From Alphaproteobacteria bacterium (GTDB lineage Bacteria; Pseudomonadota; Alphaproteobacteria; JAJFFI01): a stretch of DNA of 7,620 nt. The DNA is taken from assembly GCA_021776755.1 (NCBI GenBank), contig JAJFFI010000234.1, positions 1 to 7,620 of the forward strand, read 5' to 3'. The notes beneath the pieces were generated by a model that searched no databases, was not told where the DNA came from, and saw only the letters and a list, made by a program, of their open reading frames with translations. A program made the position numbers and the translations under genes. Positions 1 through 7,620 of this stretch are shown here, piece by piece (within the stretch, counting starts at the first letter, position 1; every line of letters begins with the position of its first letter).

Positions 1-30
1 GCTTCTGCAGATTGCCCAGGTGGATAACTT

Positions 31-145
31 CACACTCCTCTGCCGTTGCCCGCTGATGCGCTCAACGTCCCGACATCCGGGCTTCTCTCCAGCCTTTTCA
101 TAGGCCCCACCCAGAAGACGCTCCGTCTCTCACCCCACGGACACC
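31..145 (+). promoter_or_regulatory. C-rich rho leader, candidate Rho-utilisation (rut) region
   Basis: This is the visible upstream region of rho. All three forward frames hit stops early (at about 25, 52 and 101), and none looks like the C-terminus of a known neighbour such as HemJ or HemE. Counting bases 31-140 gives about 49 C against 21 G, a clear C-over-G bias that is absent from the genes around it. C-rich, G-poor, poorly structured RNA is what Rho binds, and rho in E. coli is known to attenuate its own transcription in its leader. I infer that this leader serves the same purpose here. A weak -10-like GATAAC at 22-27 would place a transcript start near 34, just where the C-rich stretch begins, but its -35 would lie at or beyond the window edge. 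There is no good Shine-Dalgarno before the rho ATG. Confidence 0.45.
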
Positions 146-1402
146 ATGAATCTCCAGGAACTGAAATCCAAGTCGCCGGCCGATCTGCTGGCATTCGCCG
201 AAAAACTCGATATCGAAAACGCGAGCACGCTGCGCAAGCAGGACATGATGTTCGCGATCCTCAAGCAGCTTGCCGAGAACGATCAGGCGATCTACGGCGC
301 GGGCGTGCTCGAGTTACTGCAGGACGGCTTCGGCTTTCTGCGCTCGCCTGAGTCGAACTATCTGCCGGGCCCGGCCGATATCTACGTCTCGCCGAGCCAG
401 GTGCGCCGCTTCTCGATGCGCACCGGGGACACCATCGAGGGCGAGATCCGCGCGCCGAAGGAAGGCGAGCGCTATTTCGCCCTGCTGAAGGTCAACCAGA
501 TCAACTTCGGCGAAGCCGAAGGCACCAAGCACCGGATCAATTTCGACAACCTGACGCCGCTCTACCCGGACGAGCGACTGACGCTCGAAATCGACGACCC
601 CACCTACAAGGACATCACGCCGCGGGTGATCGACTTGGTGACACCGCTCGGCAAGGGCCAGCGCGCGCTGATCGTCGCCCCACCGCGAACCGGCAAGACC
701 GTGATGCTGCAGAATATCGCGCACGCCATCGCGCACAACCACCCCGAGGTCTATCTGATCGTCCTGCTAATCGACGAGCGCCCCGAGGAAGTGACCGACA
801 TGGATCGCTCGGTGAAGGGCGAGGTTATCAGTTCGACCTTCGATGAACCGGCTTCGCGCCATGTACAGGTCACCGAGATGGTGATCGAAAAGGCCAAGCG
901 CCTCGTGGAGCACAAGCGCGATGTGGTGATCCTGCTGGATTCCATCACGCGGCTTGCGCGCGCTTACAATACCGTCGTGCCGAGTTCGGGCAAGGTGCTG
1001 ACGGGCGGTGTCGACGCCAACGCGCTGCAGCGGCCGAAGCGCTTTTTTGGCGCGGCGCGTAACATCGAGGAAGGCGGATCGCTCTCGATCATCGCGACCG
1101 CGCTGATCGATACCGGCTCGCGCATGGACGAGGTGATCTTCGAGGAGTTCAAGGGCACCGGCAACTCCGAGATCATTCTCGACCGCAAGCTCTCGGACAA
1201 GCGCACCTGGCCCGCGATCGACATCACCAAGTCGGGCACTCGCAAGGAAGAGCTGCTGGTCGACAAGGCGACCATGCAGAAGATGTGGGTGCTCCGCCGC
1301 GTGCTGATGCCGATGGGCGTCTCCGACGCGATGGAATTCCTGCTCGACAAGCTCAAGACGTCGAAGAGCAACGCCGACTTCTTCGACAACATGAACACCT
1401 GA
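146..1402 (+). CDS. rho: Transcription termination factor Rho
   Basis: Hexameric RNA-dependent ATPase/helicase that binds C-rich nascent RNA and dissociates RNA polymerase. The protein has 418 residues, against 419 in E. coli. In order there is an N-terminal helical domain (about 1-47), the RNA-binding cold-shock-like domain (about 48-125, with GFGFLRS and [10 protein letters not shown]), and the RecA-like ATPase domain. The Walker A motif APPRTGKT is at 178-185 with K184 and T185, and the Walker B aspartate is D265 in VILLDSITR; both have the same numbers as in E. coli. The Q-loop region ([20 protein letters not shown]) and the R-loop (GTGNSE) are intact. E. coli has K181-A182 in Walker A where this protein has R181-T182, a variation known in other bacteria. 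The ATG start fits the family N-terminus ([11 protein letters not shown]), although no Shine-Dalgarno is evident. A small membrane protein gene follows 4 nt after the stop and is probably co-transcribed. Confidence 0.98.
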   Translation: MNLQELKSKSPADLLAFAEKLDIENASTLRKQDMMFAILKQLAENDQAIYGAGVLELLQDGFGFLRSPESNYLPGPADIYVSPSQVRRFSMRTGDTIEGEIRAPKEGERYFALLKVNQINFGEAEGTKHRINFDNLTPLYPDERLTLEIDDPTYKDITPRVIDLVTPLGKGQRALIVAPPRTGKTVMLQNIAHAIAHNHPEVYLIVLLIDERPEEVTDMDRSVKGEVISSTFDEPASRHVQVTEMVIEKAKRLVEHKRDVVILLDSITRLARAYNTVVPSSGKVLTGGVDANALQRPKRFFGAARNIEEGGSLSIIATALIDTGSRMDEVIFEEFKGTGNSEIILDRKLSDKRTWPAIDITKSGTRKEELLVDKATMQKMWVLRRVLMPMGVSDAMEFLLDKLKTSKSNADFFDNMNT

Positions 1403-1406
1403 TGCG

Positions 1407-1847
1407 GTGTCGGGAATGCTTGCCGGTTTGACTGCACTTGTTGGTGCCGCGGTTTTTACCGGCGCTGCCATCTACATCAATGTCGCCGAACATCCGGCGC
1501 GCCTCGTCCTCACCAACGCCGCGCTGCTGCGGCAATGGAAGCCCTCCTACAAACGCGGCTTTGCCATGCAGGCGGGCTTGGCTGTTGTTACTGGTCTGCT
1601 CGGTATCCTGCAGTGGTGGCTCGCCGGCAACTGGCTATGGCTGGTTGGCGCCGCGCTGATCCTCGCGAACTGGCCTTGGACGCTCGCCGTGATCATGCCG
1701 GTCAACCGCAGGCTGATGGCAGTCGAGCCTGACACGGCGGACGAAGGGACGCGCGCCCTCATGATACGATGGGCGAGACTGCATGCGGTGCGCAGTGCGC
1801 TGGGCGCGGCCGCGACGACGGTTTTCCTGAACGCCGCCACAGGCTGA
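1407..1847 (+). CDS. DUF1772-type small integral membrane protein
   Basis: A predicted inner-membrane protein of 146 residues resembling the DUF1772 (anthrone-oxygenase-like) family. Hydrophobic stretches at about 5-24, 54-72, 77-98 and 126-143 suggest four transmembrane helices. Family-like features are an N-terminal helix running into YINVAEHPAR (23-32), the NWPWT segment (88-92) in helix 3, and the WARLHAVRS motif just before helix 4. The biochemical role of bacterial members is not established, so none is assigned. The start is uncertain: GTG at 1407 is 4 nt after the rho stop, and ATG at 1416 would remove three residues without touching helix 1; neither has a clear Shine-Dalgarno. The gene probably shares the rho transcript. 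Its stop lies 11 bp from the stop of the converging qorA-like gene, with no obvious hairpin terminator between them. Confidence 0.8.
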   Translation: MSGMLAGLTALVGAAVFTGAAIYINVAEHPARLVLTNAALLRQWKPSYKRGFAMQAGLAVVTGLLGILQWWLAGNWLWLVGAALILANWPWTLAVIMPVNRRLMAVEPDTADEGTRALMIRWARLHAVRSALGAAATTVFLNAATG

Positions 1848-1858
1848 CAAAGCCCGGC

Positions 1859-2836
1859 CTACACGGTGAAGACCGTCGATCCCGTCGTCTTGCGCCCCTC
1901 GAGATCTTCGTGCGCTTGGCGCGCCTCGGACAACGGATAGGTCTGCTTGACCTCGATCTTGACCGCACCTGAACCGACCACGTCGATGAGGGCTTCGGCG
2001 CTCTCGACGAGATCTTCGCGCGAGGCGGTGTAGGTCATCAGTGTCGGCCGCGTGACGTAGAGGGAGCCTTTTTGCGACAGAATTCCAAGGTCGGTCGGCG
2101 GGACAGGCCCAGAAGCGTTGCCGAAGCTCACCATCATGCCGCGGGGCATGAGGCAATCGAGGGAACCGTCCCAGGTGTCCTTGCCGACGCCGTCATAGAC
2201 GACCGGCACGCCCTTGCCGTCGGTCAGGTCTTTCACCGCCGCGACGAAGTCCGTGTCGCGATAAAGGACCGTGTGGTGGCAGCCGTGGGCCTTGGCGAGC
2301 TCTGCCTTCTCTTCGGAGCCGACTGTGCCGATAACGGTCGCGCCGAGATGGTTGAGCCACTGGCAGGCGATCAGGCCAACGCCGCCGGCAGCGGCATGGA
2401 ACAGGACCGTCTGGCCTTTCTCGACCCGGAAGGTGCGGCGGATGAGGTATTCGACTGTCATACCCTGAAGCATCATCGCGGCGGCGGTCTGGTCGTCGAT
2501 GCTGTCGGGCATCTTGATCAGCCGGTGCGCGGGCATGAGCCGCGCCTCGGCGTAGGCGCCGAGCGGCGGATTGGCATAGGCCACCCGGTCGCCCTCCTTG
2601 AGATCGCTGACACCGGGGCCAACCGCCTCGACCACACCGGCGCCCTCTAGTCCGATCACGGCGGGGAGGGCCGGGACCGGATAAAGGCCTGAGCGGTGAT
2701 AGGTGTCGATATAGTTGAGGCCGACGGCGGCCTGCTTCAGCCGGACCTCACCCTCGCCGGGATCGCCGACCTCGATATCGTCCCAGGACAGTTTTTCAGG
2801 CCCACCGGCCTCGTGAATACGGATTGCCTTGACCAT
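1859..2836 (-). CDS. qorA: NADPH:quinone oxidoreductase (QorA type, zinc-free MDR)
   Basis: A zinc-independent medium-chain dehydrogenase/reductase expected to reduce quinones with NADPH in the cytosol. It has 325 residues, against 327 in E. coli QorA, and I recognise close similarity through the second half. The GroES-like domain (about 1-125) carries GLNYIDTYHRSGLYP (39-53) and GLEGAGVVEAVG (62-73). The Rossmann domain has HAAAGGVGLIACQW (147-160), whose AAAGGVG loop binds NADPH, then YDGVGKDTW (214-222), MVSFGNASG (235-243) and SLYVTRPTL (258-266). The cysteine and histidine ligands of zinc-dependent alcohol dehydrogenases are absent, as expected for this subfamily. The ATG at 2836 is supported by an upstream Shine-Dalgarno. 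It is the last gene of a minus-strand block, 68 bp after ogt. Exact substrate is inferred from the family only. Confidence 0.93.
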   Translation of the reverse strand: MVKAIRIHEAGGPEKLSWDDIEVGDPGEGEVRLKQAAVGLNYIDTYHRSGLYPVPALPAVIGLEGAGVVEAVGPGVSDLKEGDRVAYANPPLGAYAEARLMPAHRLIKMPDSIDDQTAAAMMLQGMTVEYLIRRTFRVEKGQTVLFHAAAGGVGLIACQWLNHLGATVIGTVGSEEKAELAKAHGCHHTVLYRDTDFVAAVKDLTDGKGVPVVYDGVGKDTWDGSLDCLMPRGMMVSFGNASGPVPPTDLGILSQKGSLYVTRPTLMTYTASREDLVESAEALIDVVGSGAVKIEVKQTYPLSEARQAHEDLEGRKTTGSTVFTV

Positions 2837-2843
2837 CGATTGT

Positions 2844-2849
2844 CTCTCC
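2844..2849 (-). promoter_or_regulatory. Shine-Dalgarno of the qorA-like gene
   Basis: On the minus strand GGAGAG lies 7 nt upstream of the ATG at 2836. It fixes that start and is the best ribosome-binding site in the window; most other genes here lack a clear one. It lets qorA be translated independently after the 68-bp gap that follows ogt. Confidence 0.7.
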
Positions 2850-2904
2850 AGATGTTCGGCGCGTCTGTTCGAGCGCCTGGTTGGTTGCTGAATTCCTGAT
2901 GCAC

Positions 2905-3386
2905 TCAGGCGAAGAGCTGTCCCTGCGCTGGTTGATATCCTTCAAGGTCGAGCAGCTTGCGTTTGGTTTCAAGCCCGCCCGCGCCCGAGTATCCGCCCGG
3001 CCCGGCACTGGCCAGGATCCGGTGGCAGGGAATGATCACGGGGATGGGGTTTGCCCCGCAGGCGTTGCCGACGGCCTGGGCCGCTGACGTGAGCGACTTG
3101 GCGACCTCGCCGTAGGTGCGCGTCTCGCCGTAGGGGATCGCCAGCATTTCCCGCCAGACGCCTTTCTGAAAGTCGGTGCCGGCGGGCGCGAGGGGCAGGT
3201 CGAAGGATTTCAGGTCCCCCGCGAAGTAGGCGTCGAGCTGACCCGCCGCTTCGGCCAGCAGGTTTGACCCGGGTGTGGTTGCACCGGCGTTGCGGCCCGC
3301 CCAGTTCAGCGCCGTGATCGCGCCGTCCTGGGTAACGACCTTGAGGCCGCCGACGGGGCTTGTCACGGTGCAGGAGTGCGGCCGGC

Positions 3387-3390
<4 letters not shown>
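2905..3390 (-). CDS. ogt: Methylated-DNA--[protein]-cysteine S-methyltransferase
   Basis: A suicide DNA-repair protein that transfers the alkyl group from O6-alkylguanine (and O4-alkylthymine) to its own cysteine. It has 161 residues and is the stand-alone Ogt/AGT type with no Ada N-terminal domain. A degenerate N-terminal ribonuclease-like domain (about 1-70) is followed by the DNA-binding methyltransferase domain. That domain has TDFQKGVWREMLAIPYGET (72-90), TYGEVA (92-97), the active site IIPCHRIL (119-126) with nucleophile C122, and GGYSGAGGLETKRKLL (132-147). The arginine finger usually found in an ARAVG-like motif reads AAQAVG here, so position 106 is Gln. The ATG at 3390 is chosen over an upstream in-frame start because it overlaps the preceding stop as ATGA and has AAGGTG at 3399-3404 (minus strand) 8 nt upstream. 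Translation is therefore probably coupled to the gene before it. Confidence 0.93.
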
Positions 3391-5399
<2,009 letters not shown>

Positions 5400-5451
5400 G
5401 TAGGGCCAGGTGATGAGACAGGAGGTGCCCGCCGAAGGGACGGGAGCCAAG

Positions 5452-5481
5452 AGTATAGAGGTTGGCGCGGCAATCTGTCGA
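5452..5481 (-). promoter_or_regulatory. Candidate sigma70 promoter for the yyaL-like/ogt/qorA block
   Basis: On the minus strand, TCGACA (5481-5476) and TATACT (5457-5452) are separated by 18 bp; each matches the TTGACA/TATAAT consensus at five of six positions. Transcription would begin near 5445, giving a leader of about 46 nt before the ATG at 5399 and excluding the upstream TTG at 5450 as a start. It is the only strong minus-strand promoter I see in the 195-bp divergent gap. Prediction by eye only. Confidence 0.5.
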
Positions 5482-5594
5482 AGGTAGGTTCCGTCAGCGC
5501 CACGCCTTCATACTCGCTACATAGGGCGCGGCTTAGCCGAGGCAACGGCCCTGGCGCGAAGATCAAAAATACGGAACACCGGACCAGACTTTCG

Positions 5595-5954
5595 ATGAGC
5601 AAGACCGAAGACGATCCCCCGCAATTTTACGAGTGCCATGTCTTTTGCTGCACCAACGAGCGCGAGCCGGACCACAAGCGCGGGTCCTGCGCACGGCACG
5701 GCAGCGAGGAGCTTCGAGGCTACATGAAATCGGCTGCCAAGAAACTGCGGCTGCCCCGGACACGGATCAACACGAGCGGCTGTCTCGACCGCTGCGAGCT
5801 TGGGCCCTGTATGGTCATCTATCCCGAGGGTGTCTGGTATCACTACCGGAGCGAGGCCGACATCGATGAAATTCTCGAAACCCATCTCAAGAACGGCGGC
5901 CGGGTTTCGCGGCTGATGCTGAAGCCGGGCGATGTCCTGCCGCCCAGGACGTAG
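5595..5954 (+). CDS. Thioredoxin-like [2Fe-2S] ferredoxin (COG3411)
   Basis: A small cytosolic electron-transfer protein of 119 residues, from the family of Azotobacter Shethna protein I and Aquifex Fd4, related to the NuoE fold. By alignment from memory with Aquifex Fd4 (C9, C22, C55, C59), the cluster ligands are C19 (HVFCCTNER), C32 (RGSC), C63 and C67 (SGCLDRCELGPC). The YPEGVWYHY segment (76-84) and the DIDEILETHLKNGGRVSRL tail are typical of the family. Three further cysteines, C14, C18 and C72, lie close to the ligands. The redox partner is unknown. The gene starts the plus-strand unit after the divergent gap and ends 27 nt before mnmE, so it is probably co-transcribed with it. No clear Shine-Dalgarno precedes the ATG, and I could not pick out a convincing plus-strand promoter in 5400-5594. 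Confidence 0.92.
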   Translation: MSKTEDDPPQFYECHVFCCTNEREPDHKRGSCARHGSEELRGYMKSAAKKLRLPRTRINTSGCLDRCELGPCMVIYPEGVWYHYRSEADIDEILETHLKNGGRVSRLMLKPGDVLPPRT

Positions 5955-5981
5955 GCCGCGCCGGCCGCGCGCGCTGCTTCG

Positions 5982-7331
5982 ATGACGAACGTTGTAGAGA
6001 CGATTATCGCAGTCTCGACTGGCCCGGGTATTTCGGCGATCGGGATCATGCGCGCTTCGGGTCCGGGAACACCGGACCTCTACCAGGCACTCACCGGCCG
6101 CGCACACGGAACGCCGCGTCGGACCGTCCGCATCGAAGTGCGGGGACAAGATGGGCGCCTGCTCGATGACGGGCTCGGCCTCTGGTTCTCCGGGCCCGGA
6201 AGCTACACCGGCGAAGACCTCTTCGAGCTTCATCTTCATGGCAGCCCGGCCGTCGCCGCGGCGGTCATTCGGGCCGCACTTGCGACCGGCCTCTGCCGGA
6301 TGGCCGACCCAGGGGAGTTCACCCGGCGGGCTGTGCTGGCGGGGAAGTTCGATCTGACCCAGGCGGAGGCCATCGGCGATCTGGTAAACGCGGAGACTGA
6401 AGCGCAACGGGCGCTCGCGGTCCGGCACAAGGACGGCGCGGTCGGCAAGCTTATCCAGGATTGGCAGGACCGGCTTACGGGCGCGCTCGCGCACCTCGAA
6501 GCTGTCATCGATTTCCCCGACGAGGATCTGCCCGCAGCGCTCGATTCCTCCATCCGCACCGAGCTTGAAACGCTTGCCGAGGATATGGCGCGGCATCGGG
6601 ACGGCCGCGCCCGGCTCGAGAAACTCCGGAGCGGCTTTTCCATCGCGATGGTCGGGGCGCCCAATGCGGGCAAGTCGACGCTCCTGAACCAGTTGGCCAG
6701 CCGCGATGCGGCGATCGTTTCGGCCCGCGCCGGAACGACCCGTGACGTGGTTGAAGTGCAGCTGGAGATCGCCGGCTTTCCGGTCACCGTCGCCGACACT
6801 GCGGGATTGCGGGAGAGCGATGACGAGATCGAACGCGAGGGGGTGCGCCGCTCCCAAGTCCGCGCGGCAGAGGCGGATATCGTGCTGGCGGTTTTCGATC
6901 TCACGGCCGCGCCGGTTTTCGATCCGGCGAGCGCGTCCATTTGTGAGGGCGGGTCCTGTGTGGTCGTGCTGAACAAGGCAGACGCCCTTGCCGGGTCGCT
7001 TCCGGAGGTGCCCGGCAAGCTGGCGGCACATCCTGTATTCGTGACCGAGGCCGTCACCGGCGAGGGCCTCGGCCCACTAGTTGATTATCTTGGCGAAGCC
7101 ATCGCGGCGCGGTGGGGGCGGGACGAGCCGCCGATGATCACCCGCGAGCGCCAGTGGGAAAGTGTGCGGGCCGCGATGGACGCCCTTGAGTCAGCCCTTG
7201 AGGCACGCGATGCGGAGCTTCGGGCGGAGGATCTGCGGATGGCGCTTCGGCATCTGTCCCGGATTGTCGGAACGGTCGGAATGGACGAAATCCTCGACCG
7301 CATCTTCCGGGATTTCTGCATCGGCAAATAG
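5982..7331 (+). CDS. mnmE: tRNA-modification GTPase MnmE (TrmE)
   Basis: A GTPase that, with MnmG, installs the (carboxymethyl)aminomethyl group at C5 of wobble U34 in a subset of tRNAs. It has 449 residues, against 454 in E. coli. The N-terminal formyl-tetrahydrofolate-binding domain (about 1-120) has GSYTGEDLFELHLHGSPAV and GEFTRRAVLAGKFDLTQAEA. A helical domain is split by the inserted G domain (about 220-380). G1 is GAPNAGKS (225-232, with the potassium-ligand Asn at 228), G2 is GTTRD (251-255), G3 is DTAG (272-275), and G4 is NKAD (331-334). E284 matches the catalytic Glu282 of E. coli. The C-terminal FCIGK (445-449) supplies the conserved Cys446. All key residues are present, so it should be active. 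It follows the ferredoxin gene by 27 nt; parS begins right after its stop and mnmG 81 nt later. Confidence 0.98.
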   Translation: MTNVVETIIAVSTGPGISAIGIMRASGPGTPDLYQALTGRAHGTPRRTVRIEVRGQDGRLLDDGLGLWFSGPGSYTGEDLFELHLHGSPAVAAAVIRAALATGLCRMADPGEFTRRAVLAGKFDLTQAEAIGDLVNAETEAQRALAVRHKDGAVGKLIQDWQDRLTGALAHLEAVIDFPDEDLPAALDSSIRTELETLAEDMARHRDGRARLEKLRSGFSIAMVGAPNAGKSTLLNQLASRDAAIVSARAGTTRDVVEVQLEIAGFPVTVADTAGLRESDDEIEREGVRRSQVRAAEADIVLAVFDLTAAPVFDPASASICEGGSCVVVLNKADALAGSLPEVPGKLAAHPVFVTEAVTGEGLGPLVDYLGEAIAARWGRDEPPMITRERQWESVRAAMDALESALEARDAELRAEDLRMALRHLSRIVGTVGMDEILDRIFRDFCIGK

Positions 7332-7347
7332 TGTTTCACGTGAAACA
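7332..7347. other. parS centromere site (ParB binding)
   Basis: A perfect 16-bp inverted repeat, TGTTTCACGTGAAACA, centred on CACGTG; one more base pair on each side (7331-7348) also matches. This is the conserved ParB-binding parS sequence found near bacterial origins, from Bacillus to Caulobacter. It begins directly after the mnmE stop codon. In alphaproteobacteria parA and parB usually lie just downstream of mnmG and rsmG, which fits. ParB would load here as a CTP-dependent clamp and spread over neighbouring DNA, supporting chromosome segregation. It is unlikely to be a transcription terminator, because no T-run follows it. Confidence 0.93.
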
Positions 7348-7376
7348 CCGTGGCCCCGAACAGCCGCGCGAGGGCT

Positions 7377-7405
7377 TTGACTTCGCCGGGACGGCTCCAT
7401 AGATT
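7377..7405 (+). promoter_or_regulatory. Candidate sigma70 promoter for mnmG
   Basis: TTGACT (7377-7382) and TAGATT (7400-7405) are separated by 17 bp; they match the consensus at five and four of six positions. The usual spacing puts the transcript start at about 7411-7413, on or next to the mnmG ATG. That suggests a leaderless mRNA and agrees with the lack of a Shine-Dalgarno there. The -35 lies 29 bp downstream of parS, so ParB bound or spread at parS could affect this promoter. Prediction by eye. Confidence 0.5.
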
Positions 7406-7412
7406 ACGCGCC

Positions 7413-7620
7413 ATGCAAAATGAGGGTCAGACATTCGACGTCATCGTGATCGGTGGCGGCCACGCGGGCACGGAAGCTGCGGCCGCCAGCGCCCGGATGG
7501 GCGCACGCACGCTGCTGATGACCCACTGCCGCGACACGATCGGGGAGATGTCCTGTAACCCGGCGATCGGGGGCCTGGCGAAGGGGCACCTGGTTCGTGA
7601 AATCGATGCCCTTGACGGGG
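7413..7620 (+). CDS. mnmG: tRNA uridine-5-carboxymethylaminomethyl enzyme MnmG (GidA), 5' part
   Basis: The first 69 codons of the FAD-dependent partner of MnmE; the gene continues beyond the window. The frame is open from the ATG to the window end. [12 protein letters not shown] (8-19) is the dinucleotide-binding GxGxxG-type motif for [23 protein letters not shown] (44-63) is the MnmG signature, with C48 equivalent to the conserved Cys47 of E. coli. The short N-terminal tail before the FAD motif has the usual length, supporting this ATG. No ribosome-binding site is visible; a promoter ending at 7405 suggests leaderless translation. It lies 81 nt after the mnmE stop, on the same strand. Confidence 0.97.
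   Translation, partial: MQNEGQTFDVIVIGGGHAGTEAAAASARMGARTLLMTHCRDTIGEMSCNPAIGGLAKGHLVREIDALDG

Noticed and set aside
46..351. Plus-strand frame of 101 codons covering the rho leader and the rho 5' end
   Set aside because: It overlaps rho out of frame, has no Shine-Dalgarno, and its downstream half is just rho read in another frame.
767..1471. Minus-strand open frame of 234 codons opposite rho
   Set aside because: A shadow of the rho coding sequence with no family signature or start signal.
5955..5981. Very GC-rich spacer between the ferredoxin gene and mnmE as a hairpin or regulatory site
   Set aside because: I could find only a 6-bp symmetric core with no longer pairing arms and no T-run.
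5517..7031. Minus-strand open frame of 504 codons opposite the ferredoxin gene and mnmE
   Set aside because: It is antisense to two well-recognised genes, its translation is Arg/Ala/Pro-rich and shows no motif.
7331..7348. Palindrome after mnmE as an intrinsic terminator
   Set aside because: No T-run follows, and the sequence is an exact parS site, which explains the symmetry better.

Overview
The window is GC-rich chromosomal DNA from a bacterium, most likely an alphaproteobacterium. The reasons are the association of rho, mnmE (trmE) and mnmG (gidA), which in alphaproteobacteria typically lie together near the replication origin and upstream of rsmG-parA-parB, and a perfect 16-bp ParB-binding site (parS) between mnmE and mnmG. 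Genus cannot be told from this; a Rhodospirillales-like lineage is possible but is only a guess.

Layout. (1) Bases 1-145 are a non-coding, C-rich and G-poor leader in front of rho. (2) 146-1402 is rho, complete, with catalytic residues at the same numbers as in E. coli Rho, followed 4 nt later by a small four-helix DUF1772-type membrane protein (1407-1847). (3) 1859-5399 is a three-gene block on the minus strand, read right to left: a YyaL/SPATA20-type thioredoxin-domain protein, an O6-methylguanine-DNA methyltransferase (ogt; ATGA overlap with the previous gene) and a QorA-type NADPH:quinone reductase. It meets the rho/DUF1772 unit tail to tail across only 11 bp. (4) From a divergent intergenic region (5400-5594) the plus strand carries a thioredoxin-like [2Fe-2S] ferredoxin (5595-5954), then mnmE (5982-7331). 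(5) 7332-7412 holds parS and a good sigma70-like promoter for mnmG. (6) mnmG starts at 7413 and runs off the window.

How it works together. MnmE and MnmG form the complex that modifies the wobble uridine (xm5U34) of certain tRNAs. Rho ends transcription and probably regulates itself through its leader. The parS site marks this as the origin-proximal centromere region used by ParABS for chromosome segregation. The minus-strand block joins a redox-fold protein, alkylation-damage repair and quinone reduction, so a stress or housekeeping role is plausible but not shown. I see no CRISPR array, mobile element, rRNA or tRNA. I found no convincing new system; the points most worth a second look are the parS site, the probably leaderless mnmG promoter beside it, the gene block inserted between rho and mnmE, and a methyltransferase that seems to lack the usual arginine finger.
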